A stretch of DNA of 64,000 nt from Stramonita haemastoma (GCA_030674155.1 CM060335.1:46383733-46447732); one strand, 5' to 3'; shown: positions 43,669-55,958, counted from the stretch's first letter. Numbers and translations are program-made. The notes: a model not told the origin generated them from the letters alone.

Positions 43669-46005
43669 AGTGGCACCTGTGGACGATATTGTAGCAAAGA
43701 GACTAATGAAAGAGGCTTGAGACTCCTGGAATTTGCTAACTGCAACGACCTCAAGTTGATGAACACATATGGTCCACACAAAGCATCTTGTAAATGGACA
43801 TGGCATAACCCTGATGGAGTAACCCACAACCAGGTTGACTACACCAAGGTGAAGAGGCGCTTCCAGTCCAGCGTTAACATTGCAAGGACATGCAGTTTTC
43901 CAGGAGCTGACATTGGAAGTGACCACGATTTAGTGATGATGACCTTCCGCCTTCATCTGAGGAAGGTCATGAAGCAGGGCCAGACAAGGATCAGATTCGA
44001 TCTCGAGAAACTGAAGGATCCAGAGGTGGCTGAAGCCTTCCAAGCCATGATAGGAGGAAAATTTGCACCCCTCACCATGTTCAACCCAGATGACAAAGAT
44101 ATTGACAAGTTTGTCAACACCTTTAACAAGGCAGTAACTGATACAGCCATTGAAATTCTTGGCAGGCAATGACAAATGAAGCAGCCCTGGGTCACAGCCA
44201 ACATCCTTGACCAGTGTGACAAACAAAGAGAACTGAAGAAAAAGAAGAACGAGATAGAAGGAGCGAGGCAATATAAGGCAATCAGCAAAGAAATTAGAAC
44301 AAGCATGAAAGAGGCAGCAGAAACCTGGATTGAAGAGAAGTGCCAGGATATTGAAGAAAATCTGAGCAAGAACAACAGCAATAAAGTGTACCAGCTAGTA
44401 AAAGACCTGACAGGCACAAAACAGGGGAAAACCAGCACCATACAAGACAAAAATGGAAAGATCTTAACAGAAAACCAGGACATTCTAAAGAGATGGACAG
44501 AGTACTGCGTAGACCTGTATAACCACAAAACCTCAGGAGATCCAGAGGTACTGAATATCCCCACCACCGACAGACACTGACAACTACCCCATCCTTCAGG
44601 AAGAGGTGGAGGTAGCTGTGAAATCGATGAAGAAGAGGAAATCAGCAGGAATAGACAACATCCCAGCAGAACTGGTCCAAGCAGGGGTGGAAGCCATGAT
44701 AAACACTCTACTGATAATCTGCAACAAGATCTGGCAGACAGGAGACTGGCCTACACCATGGACACAATCACTAATCATCACCCTTCCCAAGAAAGGCAAC
44801 CTACAACAATGCCTGAACTATCGCACAATCAGCTTGATATGTCATCCAAGCAAAGTCATGCTGAAGATCCTACTGAATCAACTGAAGCCACAAGTAGAGA
44901 CAATCATTGCTGACGAACAGGCACGCTTCAGAGCAGGACGAAGTACAACAGAGCAGATTTTTAATCTAAGAATACTATGCGAGAAGTACCTTCAGCATCA
45001 GCAAGACCTTTACTATGTTTTTGTGGATTTCAAAAAGGCCTTTGACAGGGTATGGCATGCAGCTCTGTGGGCTACCATGAGGCTGTACAACATCAATACC
45101 AACATGATCAGAGTCATTGAGGAGCTCTACAACAAGGCCACTAGCGCAGTCTATTTCAATGGTGGCATAGGGGTTTGGTTCAGGACGACGGTCAGCGTCA
45201 GACAAGGCTGCTTGCTCTCACCTACTCTCTTTAACATCTTCCTTGAGAGAATCATGACTGATGCACTGGAAGATCATGAAGGAACAGTCGGAATTGGAGG
45301 CAGAACAATTACCAACTTGCGTTTTGCTGATGACATGGATGGACTGGCAGGGAAAGAAGAAGAGTTAGTTAGGTGGTCAGAATTTGGAAACGGTACAAAG
45401 CTTCAAATATCTGGGAGCAATTGTAACAGACAAGGGATCCAAACCTGAAATACTCGCAAGGATTGTACAGACAGTTACAGCACTGACAAAATTGAAAACC
45501 ATTTGGAAGAACAGGAACATCTCGCTCAGCTCAAAGATCAGGCTGATGCGCACTCTGTTCATCTCAATATTCCTGTATGCTTGTGAGTCATGGACCCTCA
45601 TAGCAGATCTGGAGAGGAGAATATAGGCCACAGAGATGAGATGCTTTTGCAGACTCCTTGGCATCTCTTACAAAGACCACATTACTAACGAGGAAGTGAG
45701 AATCAGAATCGGTCAAGCCATCGGGCCCTTCGAAGATCTGACCACAGTCAGAAAACGCAAACTGAAGTGGTATGGGCACATTGCAAGATCAACAGGGCTT
45801 GCCAAGACGATTCTGCAAGGAACAGTGCAAGGCGGGAGAAGGAGAGGCAGGCAGAGAAAGAGATGGGAGGACAACATCCGGGAGTGGCCGGGCCTCAGGC
45901 TGAGTGACACCCTGAGAAAGGTCGAGGACAGAGGGAAATGGAGAGAGCTGGTTGCGAGGTCTTCCGTGGCGCTCCTACGGTCAAAATAGACTACGAGATA
46001 GAAGA
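43669..46005 (+). mobile_element. LINE-alpha copy, endonuclease C-half to 3' end
   Basis: Plus strand. 43672-44172 encodes the second endonuclease half: RGLRLLEFANCNDLKLMNTY, WTWHNPDGVTHNQVDYTKV and the catalytic GSDHDLVMM; a stop follows at 44170. The RT part reads KKRKSAGIDNIPAELVQAG, FRAGRSTTEQIFNLRILCEK, VDFKKAFDRVWHAALW, SVRQGCLLSPTLFNIFLER and LRFADDMDGLAGKEEELVR. Near 45374 about 115 bases are missing compared with the copy at 40 kb, which shifts the frame. The C-terminus (YACESWTLIADLERRI to WRELVARSS) ends near 45987, followed by a GAAGAAGAAG tail. Two long open frames (44606-45448 and 43471-44172) survive. Confidence 0.9.
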
Positions 46006-46169
46006 AGAAGACCATTTGCTCATTCATGAGGTTTTGGTATCTTGGCTACCACGGTCTGGTGTTAACACTTCAACATGGCTGAAGATGGTCTAAGCATCTG
46101 GAGCATTCTAGAACCTCTTTCCCCCCTTCTATTAATCCTCCCTCCTCTCTAGGGAATCAGCAGATTTTG
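46006..46169. other. Short unannotated stretch
   Basis: Nothing recognised. Confidence 0.4.
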
Positions 46170-46312
46170 TCCTTAAGTGAGAGTATTGGTTGATCTGACC
46201 TTCTAAAGTGATTTGTTTGTAGTGAGAGTATTGGTTGATCTGATCTTCTAAAGTTGTTTGTTTGTAGTGAGAGTATTGGTTGATCTGACCTTCTAAAGTT
46301 ATTTGTTTGTCA
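46170..46312. repeat. Minisatellite, 45-bp unit, 3 copies
   Basis: GTGAGAGTATTGGTTGATCT, GACCTTCTAAAGT and TTTGTTTGTA in tandem. Confidence 0.9.
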
Positions 46313-46636
46313 GGAGTGGTTTCAAGAGAACTGTGAGAATCTGCTAAAGAAAAATAATGGGAAAAATTAAAGAGATCTCAATTTGTTCTGCAGTCAGCAG
46401 CTTGTATACAAAGTGACTGCCATCTTGGCCAGTCCATCCCATGCTGTGTTTTCACAATGTCCACTGCTGTGATCTGGGCGCCATGTTCAGTGCCCCAACA
46501 GCAAAACAAACAGAAAAAGAAATTCTCTTGTGCCAGCAGTCCTTCCAATTCTAAATTCCAACAACACTGACTGACTTCTTTTAAAAATGAACACCTGTCT
46601 GATTGTTGCAGACAGCAGTATAGTCAGGAGATAGGA
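46313..46636. other. Gene-free stretch
   Basis: Nothing recognised. Confidence 0.5.
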
Positions 46637-46709
46637 ACATGTGTGTATGTGTACGTGCGTGTGTGTGTGTGTGCGTGCTTGTGTGCGCGTGTGTACGTGC
46701 ATGTGCGTG

Positions 46710-46754
<45 letters not shown>

Positions 46755-46765
46755 TGCGTGCAGGT
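46637..46765. repeat. (TG)n/(CGTG)n microsatellite
   Basis: TG with CG variants ending in GCGT repeats. Confidence 0.95.
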
Positions 46766-46769
46766 GTAT

Positions 46770-46942
46770 GCGATTTTATAATTTGAAGTTTATTGTAATG
46801 TTTAAGCAAATTGGAATCATAGCTTTCTTGTGTCCCTTCGTGACTATGATTCCTATCAATGATGTGCCTGTCAGTATTATAGATGCCCTTCATGGAATAA
46901 TAAATATATTTTTGACTTGATATGACTTGACTTGACTTGACC
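46770..46942 (+). mobile_element. Probable retroposon 3' end with (TTGAC)n tail
   Basis: A/T-rich 3'-UTR-like sequence with AATAATAAATATATTTTTGA and then TTGAC repeats. The same pentamer ends the nested element at 49332-49511. The coding part is not recognised. Confidence 0.5.
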
Positions 46943-47207
46943 CTTATCTTCAGGGATACGAGCAAGTGATCCAAGTTACCCGTTGGCCCTGGTTTGCTCT
47001 GGCATCCATGACTGATGTTTGTCATATTGTGTCTATCAGTATATCATCAATTTGATGGCGACTTTCATCTCTGGGTGAGATCCATGTGTATCTCCTCCTG
47101 TTGAGAGGCTTAGAGAAAGTGCTGTCATGATGAAACTGTTTGCACAGACCAACATCACCTTGCATGAATACACTTTAAAAAACAGACAGCCAGTTGATCA
47201 GACATAC
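46943..47207. other. Unannotated stretch
   Basis: Nothing recognised. Confidence 0.4.
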
Positions 47208-47943
<736 letters not shown>

Positions 47944-48044
47944 GGGTGAAGGAACAGATCCAACAGAGAAAGAGCACAGGGAAAACTCCAGACAAGGACA
48001 CTGATAATCCAAAAAGTTTATTTCTTCATCAGCAAAACATGGGT

Positions 48045-48480
48045 ACAATGATAATGATAATAAACTGTAAAATGATAATGATGAGAACTATAAAATGATG
48101 ATGATAATGAACTGTAAAATTGTAATGATACTAAGCCAGAAAATGGTAATAAACTGTAAAATGATAATTATAATAAACTATAGAATGATAATGATAATGA
48201 ACTGTAAAATGATAACAATGATAAACCTTGAAATTTATATAATACTGTAAAATCTTCTTCTCCTCTCGTGGGCCATACAGCTTGGTCTGTAGGGTTTTCT
48301 CTATCAACCACACTTTCTTCCTCAGGTCGCTGAAAACTGTAAAATGATAATGATAAAGAACTGTAAAAAGACAACAATAAACTGGAAAATGATAATAATA
48401 ATGATCTGTAAACGCACAACGACAAACTGTAAAATAATAATAGTAATGAACTGTAAAATGAAAAATGATAAAGTATATAA
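48045..48480. repeat. Imperfect ~25-bp A/T-rich minisatellite
   Basis: ACTGTAAAATGATAATGATA recurs about 14 times with variants, interrupted at 48225-48335 by sequence with TCTTCTCCTCTCGTGGGCCA. Confidence 0.75.
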
Positions 48481-48615
48481 TGATGATAGTGAAGTCTTGA
48501 ATGTTCTATTTTTAACAAAAAATCACAAACACAGAACACCCAGGATAGATAGTGAAAACAATCTATATCAGTTTACTGCCAATAAGTATAATGCAATTCA
48601 CACACACATAAACAC

Positions 48616-49768
48616 ATATGCCACCCAAGCAAGGTCATGTTTAAGATTATACTGAACAGACTGAAGCCACAAGCAGAGACCATCAGCGCTGAGGAACAAG
48701 CAGGTTTCAGAGCAGGGCGTAGCACAACTGAACAGATATTCAACCTCAGAATACTCTGTGAGCGGTACCTTCAACACCAAGAAGACCTCTACCACGTATT
48801 TATTGATATTAAGAAGGCATTCGACAGGGTGTGGCATGCAGCTTTGTGGGAAACCATGAATTTCTATAGCATCAATGTAAACCTGATCAGTCATCAAAGC
48901 TGTATAACAAGGCCACCAGTGCAGTGTACTACAACAGCAACATTGGGGAGTGGTTTCGAACAACAGTTGGAGTAAGGCAGGGCTGTCTACTCTCACCCAC
49001 TCTTTTCAACATCTTCTTTGAGAGAAACATGGCTGATGCACTGGAACACCACAAAGGATCAGTCAGCATTGGTGGCAGAACGATCACAAACCTCCGCTTT
49101 GCAGATGACATTGATGGACTAGCAGGATCAGAACAGGAGCTTGCCAGCCTAAGAGAACACCTGAATAAAGCCTCTAAAACATACGGCATGGAAATCAATG
49201 CAGAGAAGACCAAACTGATGACCAATAACACCAAGGGCATCAGCACTGATATCAGGGTCAATGACCAGAAGCTGGAAACGGTTCAAAGCTTCAAGTACTT
49301 GGGAGCCGTTGTATCAGACAAGGGATCCAAGTCAAGTCAAGTCAAGTCAAGTCAAAATGATCTTTATTGAGGGTAAAAGATTAAGTTTACACAACTTTTT
49401 TTTCGTCCTGCCCTCACAAAAAAAGTCATGTAAATTGACTTCTAAAACATTCAAAGACAAATATCAATCTTTGTTGAAAAATTAAAATAAATGAGGATTA
49501 CTTTCCAACAAATCCAAGCCAGAGGTAGTATGCAGGATTGTATAGAGAATACCAGCACTGTCAAAACTGAACACCATTTGGAAAGATAAAAAATATTTCA
49601 CTCAACTCCAAGATCAGACTAATGCGCTTCCTTGTCATATCCATATTCCTATATGCCTGTGAATCGTGGGCCCTGACTGTTGATTTGGAGAGAAGTGTAC
49701 AGACGGTAGAGATGAAATGCTTCCGGAGACTCCTTGCCATCTCCTACAGAGACCACATAAACAACGGA
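48616..49768 (+). mobile_element. LINE-alpha copy, sister subfamily, with a nested insertion
   Basis: Starts in the RT domain (PPKQGHV / KIILNRLKPQAETISAEEQA), then FRAGRSTTEQIFNLRILCER, IDIKKAFDRVWHAALW, a small deletion near 48890, GVRQGCLLSPTLFNIFFER, the catalytic LRFADDIDGLAGSEQE, TYGMEINAEKTKLMTNN and VQSFKYLGAVVSDKGSK. The gene is then split by 180 bases and resumes near 49519. It ends in YACESWALTVDLERSVQT and RDHIN at about 49768. The copies at 54.4-55.5 kb and 37.8 kb share these subfamily residues. Confidence 0.9.
49332..49511 (-). mobile_element. Short nested retroposon with 7-bp target duplication
   Basis: ATCCAAG lies at both 49325-49331 and 49512-49518, and removing one copy with the insert restores the continuity of the host LINE. 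The minus-strand 3' end reads TGAGGGCAGGACGAAAAAAA, then GTTGTGTAAACTTAATC, CCCTCAATAAAGATCA and about four TTGAC repeats. GAGGGC..GGAYGAAAAA with a later ..CCCTC..AATAAA is also the form of the tail at 54181-54280. Confidence 0.8.
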
Positions 49769-49804
49769 GTTGTTTTTACAGCCTGTTTTTTGCAACCTTC
49801 CACA

Positions 49805-49972
49805 GAAATATAGCATGGCAGAAATGGCAGAGTTATCAGCAGTAACCCAACATGGCAGAAATGGCAGATTTATCAGCAGTAATCCAACATGGCAGAAATG
49901 ACATAGTTACCAGCAGTAATCCAACATGGCAGAAATGACATAGTTATCAGCAGTAACCCAACATGGCAAAAA
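49805..49972. repeat. Minisatellite, 37-bp unit, about 4.5 copies
   Basis: ACATGGCAGAAATGACATAG then TTATCAGCAGTAACCCA in tandem. Confidence 0.9.
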
Positions 49973-50395
49973 ACTGATTATCAAAGTCATTGGGATGAGA
50001 CTATTAACCAGGCTCCATGTGAATCTGTGATTTTGCCTCTGTTTACTTAAAGTGATAATTATTAGACAAAAGAGGTGGGGCATAATGAGATCAGGGCTTA
50101 AAAAAAAGACATGCGTGTTTGTGTTTATGTGCATAAAAAGACTGATACCAAAGCACATAAACACGATGTTGCAAAACATGGCATAAGAAACGCAAATAAT
50201 AACAAAAACAAAGAACAATGGAAAACCACTCTAAAACTGTAAAACGAACAACTGCTAACGCCGTGAAAACGCCGTGAAATAAAGCAAAAATGTAGATCGG
50301 GACAGTAACAGTGTTATAATTTCGGGTCATAATTTACAAAAAAGAGAATACTGGAGATGTCATCAGAGACAATGCTATCTCACGCAATAACTTCG
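49973..50395. other. A/T-rich gene-free stretch
   Basis: A 103-codon minus frame is hydrophobic by composition only; nothing recognised. Confidence 0.5.
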
Positions 50396-50399
50396 GGCA

Positions 50400-51865
50400 G
50401 AGACTCGCCTGGCATCCAGGGCAGACTGCTGGAGTGGATTCAGGCTTTCCTGTCCAGCAGGGAACAGCGGGTAGTAGTCAATGGAGTCCAGTCCCAGCCA
50501 GCATCAGTCACCAGCGGCATTCCTCAGGGTAGCGTGGTCGGACCAACGCTCTTTATTGTAAACATCAACAACCTACCCAGCGTTTGCACGAGGTGAAACT
50601 ATTTGCCGATGACACCAAGCTTTATACTCAGAGCGACACAGACAACGCCCCAGCTGCCATGCCAGAGGATCCAGACAGTCTGCAACAGTGGTCCAAGGAC
50701 TGGCTTCTACACTTCCATCCACAGAAATGCAGTGTCCTGAAGCTCGGAAACAGGAAATCAGAAGCTACATACACGATGCGGGGAAAGAGGGGTGGAGAGG
50801 ACCAGGACATCCCATTAGCAGAACATGAAGTGGAGAAAGACCTTGGCATCTTCGTGGACAACAACCTCAGCTTCAAAGAGCATGTCGCCAAAAGCACAGT
50901 GAAAGTCAACAGAGTAGTGGGAATCCTCAGAGTAGTGTAATCCTCAGAGTAGTGGGAATCCTCAGAGTAGTGTAATCCTCAGAGTAGTGTAATCCTCAGA
51001 GTAGTGTAATCCTGAGAGTAGTGTGAATCCTCAGAGTAGTGTAATCCTCAGAGTAGTGTAATCCTTAGAGTAGTGTAATCCTCAGAGTAGTGTAATCCTC
51101 AGAGTAGTGGGAATCCTCAGAGTAGTGTAATCCTGAGAGTAGTGGGAATCCTGAGAGTAGTGGGAATCCTCAGAGTAGTGGGAATCATCAGAGTAGTGGG
51201 AATCATCAGATTAGTGGGAATCATCAGGCGTATTCGACTTTCTGTCAGAGGATCTCTTTGTTCGCCTCTACAAGAGCCTGGAACGCCAGCTAATAGAATA
51301 GGGCCACTCAGTGTGGCCACCCCAGCACAAGACGCTCTGCAGCGACATGGAGGATGTGCAGCGTCGTGCCACCAGACTCCTTCCATCCATCAGAGACAAG
51401 CCATATGCAAAACGTCTTGCCACATTGAAGCTGCCAAGCCTGGAACACCGTCGTAAACGCGGCGACATGACTGACCCATGGAAGTGCATGCATGGGCTTT
51501 ATGACCGCCCCGCTTTACCGCCATCAGCAAACCAGACCACGACGCCAGAGGAGACAGTCTGAAACTGCTGAAGAAACGCCATAAGCGACTCGCCCTACGC
51601 AGCAACAGCTTTTCCTACAGAGCCGTCAACTTGTGGAACAGTCTGCCGGACTCTGGTGTTGGCGCCAACCATCAACAGTTTCAAAAACCGACTGGACAAG
51701 TACTGGGAGGATCTACCCGCCCTGTACGACCCCGAGTGCTTGCAACAGACTTTTTGTAGATGCTTCTATGTCATGCATGCCATTACAGAAGTTTCAAGTC
51801 ACCTAGCATTAATGACCATGAACAGATGAAAAGTCTTAATCATTGAAAAGTTCAAGTTCAAGACT
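50400..51865 (+). mobile_element. Jockey/CR1-superfamily LINE fragment, split by a minisatellite
   Basis: Frame at 50400-50590 reads LLEWIQAFLSSREQRVVVNG and SGIPQGSVVGPTLFIVNINN. After a one-base slip it continues with VKLFADDTKLYTQSD (catalytic FADD), WLLHFHPQKCSVLKLG and HEVEKDLGIFVDNNLSFKEH. The sequence VGILRV is then expanded into the repeat at 50918-51232. Past it, RLYKSLERQL, WPPQHKTLCSDMEDVQRRAT, RLATLKLPSLEHRRKRGD and LRSNSFSYRAVNLWNSLP continue in several frames. The 5' RT part and endonuclease are missing. The 3' end is probably near 51865 (TTCAAGTTCAAG). Confidence 0.85.
50918..51232. repeat. 17/18-bp minisatellite inside LINE coding sequence
   Basis: Units GTAGTGGGAATCCTCAGA (18, six codons) and GTAGTGTAATCCTCAGA (17) are mixed, about 18 in all. 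The first unit is in frame with the upstream LINE; the last units read VGIIRV/VGIIRL and pass into the downstream LINE sequence. Confidence 0.9.
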
Positions 51866-52376
51866 TACCTTGCAGTGATGGTAGGAACTTTTTTAAACCT
51901 TGAAATTGATACAAAACATGAGCATTGGAAAGTTTTTCACCACATGTGCATCGTATTTTGGGGGGAAAATTTTGCTCGAAATGCATTTCATTTCAGTCTG
52001 GATTAGAGAGTTTTTTTTCTTTCTAGTATTGGATTTTCGAAAGCCGAACTGAGTACAAAGAGTATTCTCAATACCCAGAACTGAATAATTACACTGGGGA
52101 TAGCCAGCCTCTTCCTGTTTCTTTAAAAAAATTTTTTTTTTAACATGTTCCAGCAAACATTTTGAAGCAAAGCATAACCTTCATGAAGAGAAAGAGGAAT
52201 ATCAAAAACAGTTGAACAGCTAAAATGTTTTGCTGCCTTTTTGGCTGCTTTGTCAACCTTTTCATTAAAATAAAGACCATAGTGAGATAGAACCCAGCAG
52301 AAAGTGACAGTCGAACCCTTCAGAATAAGAAAATGTATCAACAAATTAATTTCAGTGATCAGACTCAGTCTTGATG
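51866..52376. other. Gene-free stretch
   Basis: A 97-codon minus frame at 52123-52416 (WVLSHYGLYFNEKVDKAAKK) has a WVLSHxGxxxNExVDxxAKxA pattern like the end of an RNase H domain, as in some LINEs. It is short and unsupported, so only a possible remnant. Confidence 0.4.
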
Positions 52377-52484
52377 TTATCCCTGAAAAGGGTGGGGACT
52401 GGATGTAAAAAAGCACATGAGTGCTTATCTATTATCCTCGAATAAAAGAATTTGCCTTGCCTTGCCTTGCCTTGCCTTGCCTTG

Positions 52485-52553
<69 letters not shown>
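52377..52553 (+). mobile_element. Retroposon 3' tail with (TTGCC)n and (TC)n
   Basis: ATCCCTGAAAAGGG, then GGGGACTGGATGTAAAAAAG, CACATGAGTGCTTATCTATT, ATCCTCGAATAAAAGAAT, seven TTGCC units and (TC)n to 52553. Mirror image of 47208-47475 in content and order. Confidence 0.85.
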
Positions 52554-52557
<4 letters not shown>

Positions 52558-52561
52558 CTAT

Positions 52562-53660
52562 TTTCCACTTTATATATAATATATCCTAAACTTTCATTAC
52601 CTAGGACAGTTTTTGATTATGAAATGTTATGCATTTTTTAACACTTTAAACTGATGTTCTAGAACTCGACTTGAAAAATGTCATTTTGGGGCGTAACATC
52701 ATAATGTTGTTGATCAAATGTTTGTGAGTTGGTTTAAAAAAAAAAATTGTTTGTTTGTTGTTGTTTTTTATATGACTTATTTTGTTGATAGATGGTGGTG
52801 GATTGATATTTTCAGTCATTTACCTCATCAAATTCTCATGTTTGCTCTTTTTTTCCTTTTTTTCTTTTCTTCCAAATCAAAATCATCATTGGGTCTTACC
52901 TCTTTCGTTTCTGAATGTGTGCCTTTTTATATCATTACCTTATTATTGTATCTCTGTCGTGTTTTTTGCATGCTGTTTGATACTTGGAATGGTTTCCCTG
53001 GGTATTTTCCACTTTATATAAGATATCCTAAACCTATCATTAGATAGGACAGTTTTTGATTATGAAATGCTATGCATTTTTGAACACTTTAAACTGATGT
53101 TCTAGAGCTCGACTTAAAAAATGTCATTTTGGGTCGTAACATCATGATGTTGTTGATCAAATTTTTGTGAGTTGGGTTTTTTTTTTAATTGTTTGTTTGT
53201 TGTTGTTTTTTTTATATGACTTATTTTGTTGATAGATGGTGGTGGATTGATATTTTCAGTCATTTACCTCATCAAATTCTCATGTTTGCTGTTTTTTTCC
53301 TTTTTTTCTTTTCTTCCAAATCAAAATCATCATTGGGTCTTACCTCTTTCGTTTCTGAATGTGTGCCTTTTTATATCATTACCTTATTATTGTATCTCTG
53401 TCGTGTTTTTTGCATGCTGTTTGATACTTGGAATGGTTTCCCTGGTATTTTCCACTTTATATAAGATATCCTAAACCTATCATTAGATAGGACAGTTTTT
53501 GATTATGAAATGTTAAGCATTTTTGAACACTTTAAACTGATGTTCTAGAGCTTGACTTGAAAAATGTCATTTTGGGTCGTAACATCATAATGTTGTTGAT
53601 CAAATTTTTGTGAGTTTTTTTTTTTTTTAATAATTGTTTGTTTGTTGTTGTTTTTTGTAC
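52562..53660. repeat. ~443-bp tandem duplication, 2.5 copies
   Basis: CCACTTTATATAWRATATCC starts units near 52562, 53006 and 53448. Each full unit holds GACAGTTTTTGATTATGAAA, TTCTAGARCTYGACTT, GATGGTGGTGGATTGATATT and TTTCTGAATGTGTGCCTTTT. Frames of 80-110 codons repeat with the unit and are hydrophobic, but T-rich composition explains this. Confidence 0.9.
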
Positions 53661-53805
53661 TGTGGCGTTCTGGGTTGGTGTTTTGTTTTGTTTTGTGTGT
53701 GTTTTTTTTTTTTTTTTTTTTTTTGGGGGGGGGGTGTCATAATATTGTTTTAAAGTAAGAAAGGTTCGTCATATTTTAATATGTACCTTTTTTGTTCGGG
53801 CTGGT
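53449..53805 (+). repeat. Left arm of a large inverted repeat
   Basis: The sequence from the third tandem unit through GTCATAATATTGTTTTAAAG and GGTTCGTCATATTTTAATAT to TTTTTTGTTCGGGCTG matches the reverse complement of 56052-56372. Confidence 0.8.
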
Positions 53806-54011
53806 CGGTTAAGGATTATGTGTTCGTTGATTATATATCTATCTCTTTTGTCTTAAATAAGTATTCATGTACTCAGTGTGGATTATGCATTTGTTGAATG
53901 TATCTCCATTTTGCAACCATAGGTTGAACTTTTATTCTTGGTGATGGTGATGTTGTCTTTCCTTGTTGTTGCTTTCTGTTTTATCTTTGCTTTTTGACAT
54001 TTCTCCTGTAG

Positions 54012-54173
<162 letters not shown>

Positions 54174-54180
54174 AATAAAA

Positions 54181-54280
54181 TATATTCTCTAATGAGGGCA
54201 AGGGCCGGATGAAAAAAGTATGTAAATACTTACTCTCTTACCCTTGAAAAATAAATATTATTCAATTCAATTGAAATCAA
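54181..54280 (+). mobile_element. LINE/SINE-type 3' tail
   Basis: GAGGGCAAGGGCCGGATGAA, AAAAGTATGTAAATACTTAC, TCTCTTACCCTTGAAAAATA and AAT/TCAAT repeats. It can form a stem GTAT..ATAC and an outer stem GAGGGYAAG..CTTACCCTT. This is the same plan as the SINE-1 tail and the nested tail at 49332. Confidence 0.65.
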
Positions 54281-54281
54281 T

Positions 54282-54395
<114 letters not shown>

Positions 54396-55460
54396 CCTTA
54401 GTCTGGCGACCACGAAGGATCCCCTGAAGACTTGACAACCAGTTCTCTCCATTCCTCTCTGTGTTCTGCCTTTCTCAGGATTTTGTTGAATTCTAGGTCT
54501 GTCCATTCGCTGATGTTGTCCTCCCATCTCTTCCTTGGTCTGCCTCTTTTTTTTCCTCCTTGGAAAGTGCCTTGTGGTATTGTTTTGGCAAGTCCTTTTG
54601 ATCTTGTGACATACCTGTACCATTTAAGTTTACACTTCTTTAGGATTGTTTAAAGGTTTTGGAAGGTCCCAATTGTTAGCTGGATTCTGTTATGCACGTC
54701 TCCGTTGCTTATGTGGTCTCTGTAGGAGATGCCAAGGAGTCTCCGGAAGCATCTCATTTCTACCACCTGTACTCTTCTCTCCCAATCAGCAGTCAGGATC
54801 CTCGATTCACAGGCATATGGGAATATATATATGACAAGGGAGCGCAGTAGTCTGATCTTGGAGTTCAGTGAAATATTTTTTATCTTTCCAGATGGTTTTC
54901 AGTTTTGACAGTGCTGTTATCGTCTGTGCAATCCTGCATACTAGCTTTGGCTTGGGCCCCTTGTTTGATACAACGGCTCCCAGGTACTTGAAGCTTTATA
55001 CTGTTTCCAGCTTCTGGTCATTGACCCTGATATCAGTGCTGATACCCTTGCCGTTATTGGTCATCAGTTTAGTCTTTTCTGCACTGATTTCCATGCCATA
55101 TGTTTTAGAGACCTTGTTCAGGTGTTCTGTTAAGCTGGCAAGCTCCTGTTCATACCCTGCTAGTCTGTCAATGTCATCTGCTAAGCGGAGGTTTGTAATC
55201 GTTCTGCCACCATTGCTGACTGATCCTTTCTGGTGTTCCAGTGCATCAGCCATGATTCTGTCAAGGAAGATCTTGAAAAGAGTGGGTGAGAGTAGACAGC
55301 CATGCCTTACTCCAACTATTGTTCGAATTCACTCTCCAATGTTTCTGTTGCAGTACACTGCACTGGTTGCCTTGTTGTACAGCTCTTTGATGACTCTGTT
55401 CAGGTTTGCATTGATGCTGTACAAATTCATGGTTGCACACAAAACTGCATGGCACACCCT
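54396..55460 (-). mobile_element. LINE-alpha copy, sister subfamily, 3' half
   Basis: Minus strand: ATMNLYSINANLNRVIKELY, NKATSAVYCNRNIGE, HGCLLSPTLFKIFLDRIMAD, the catalytic region LRLADDIDRLAGYEQE (LADD instead of FADD), TYGMEISAEKTKLMTNNGKG, then frameshifted YACES-type and C-terminal blocks to GCQVFRGSFVVARLRD. It begins abruptly at about 55460. At least one stop (NIGE*) and several frameshifts are present. Confidence 0.88.
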
Positions 55461-55803
55461 GATACATTTTCGTATCAGAATTAACATTGGTATCGTTACA
55501 TGTGTTGATATTACATAATGAACAATCGTTGCTGAATGGAAAGAGTTGGATTATATGGAACAAGTTTAACCTAGGAGGGAGGGAAGGGTGGGTACCATGA
55601 CTAGAAGAAAATGCTACAAAGTGGAATCTATTTTGTGAAGAATATTAGTGAAGAGTAGCGTGGCCATTCAAGTTGGCAGCAGTGTCAAATTGTATTAGCG
55701 CTACGTCTAAATGCGTGACTAATTTGAATGCAAGCGCTTTGATTGTGTTCTCTACAAGATTCAGCACTATATAAATCCCATATGTTATTAATATTATAAA
55801 CAA
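55461..55803. other. Unannotated stretch
   Basis: Nothing recognised. Confidence 0.45.

Positions 55804-55958
<155 letters not shown>

Noticed and set aside
52123..52416. RNase H-like remnant (WVLSHYGLYFNEKVDKAAKK)
   Set aside because: Suggestive pattern but too short, with no catalytic residues upstream; kept only as a note in the feature list.
52718..53474. Possible membrane protein (WWWIDIFSHLPHQILMFA) repeated twice
   Set aside because: The frame repeats because of the 443-bp tandem duplication, composition is T-rich, and there is no start or family support.
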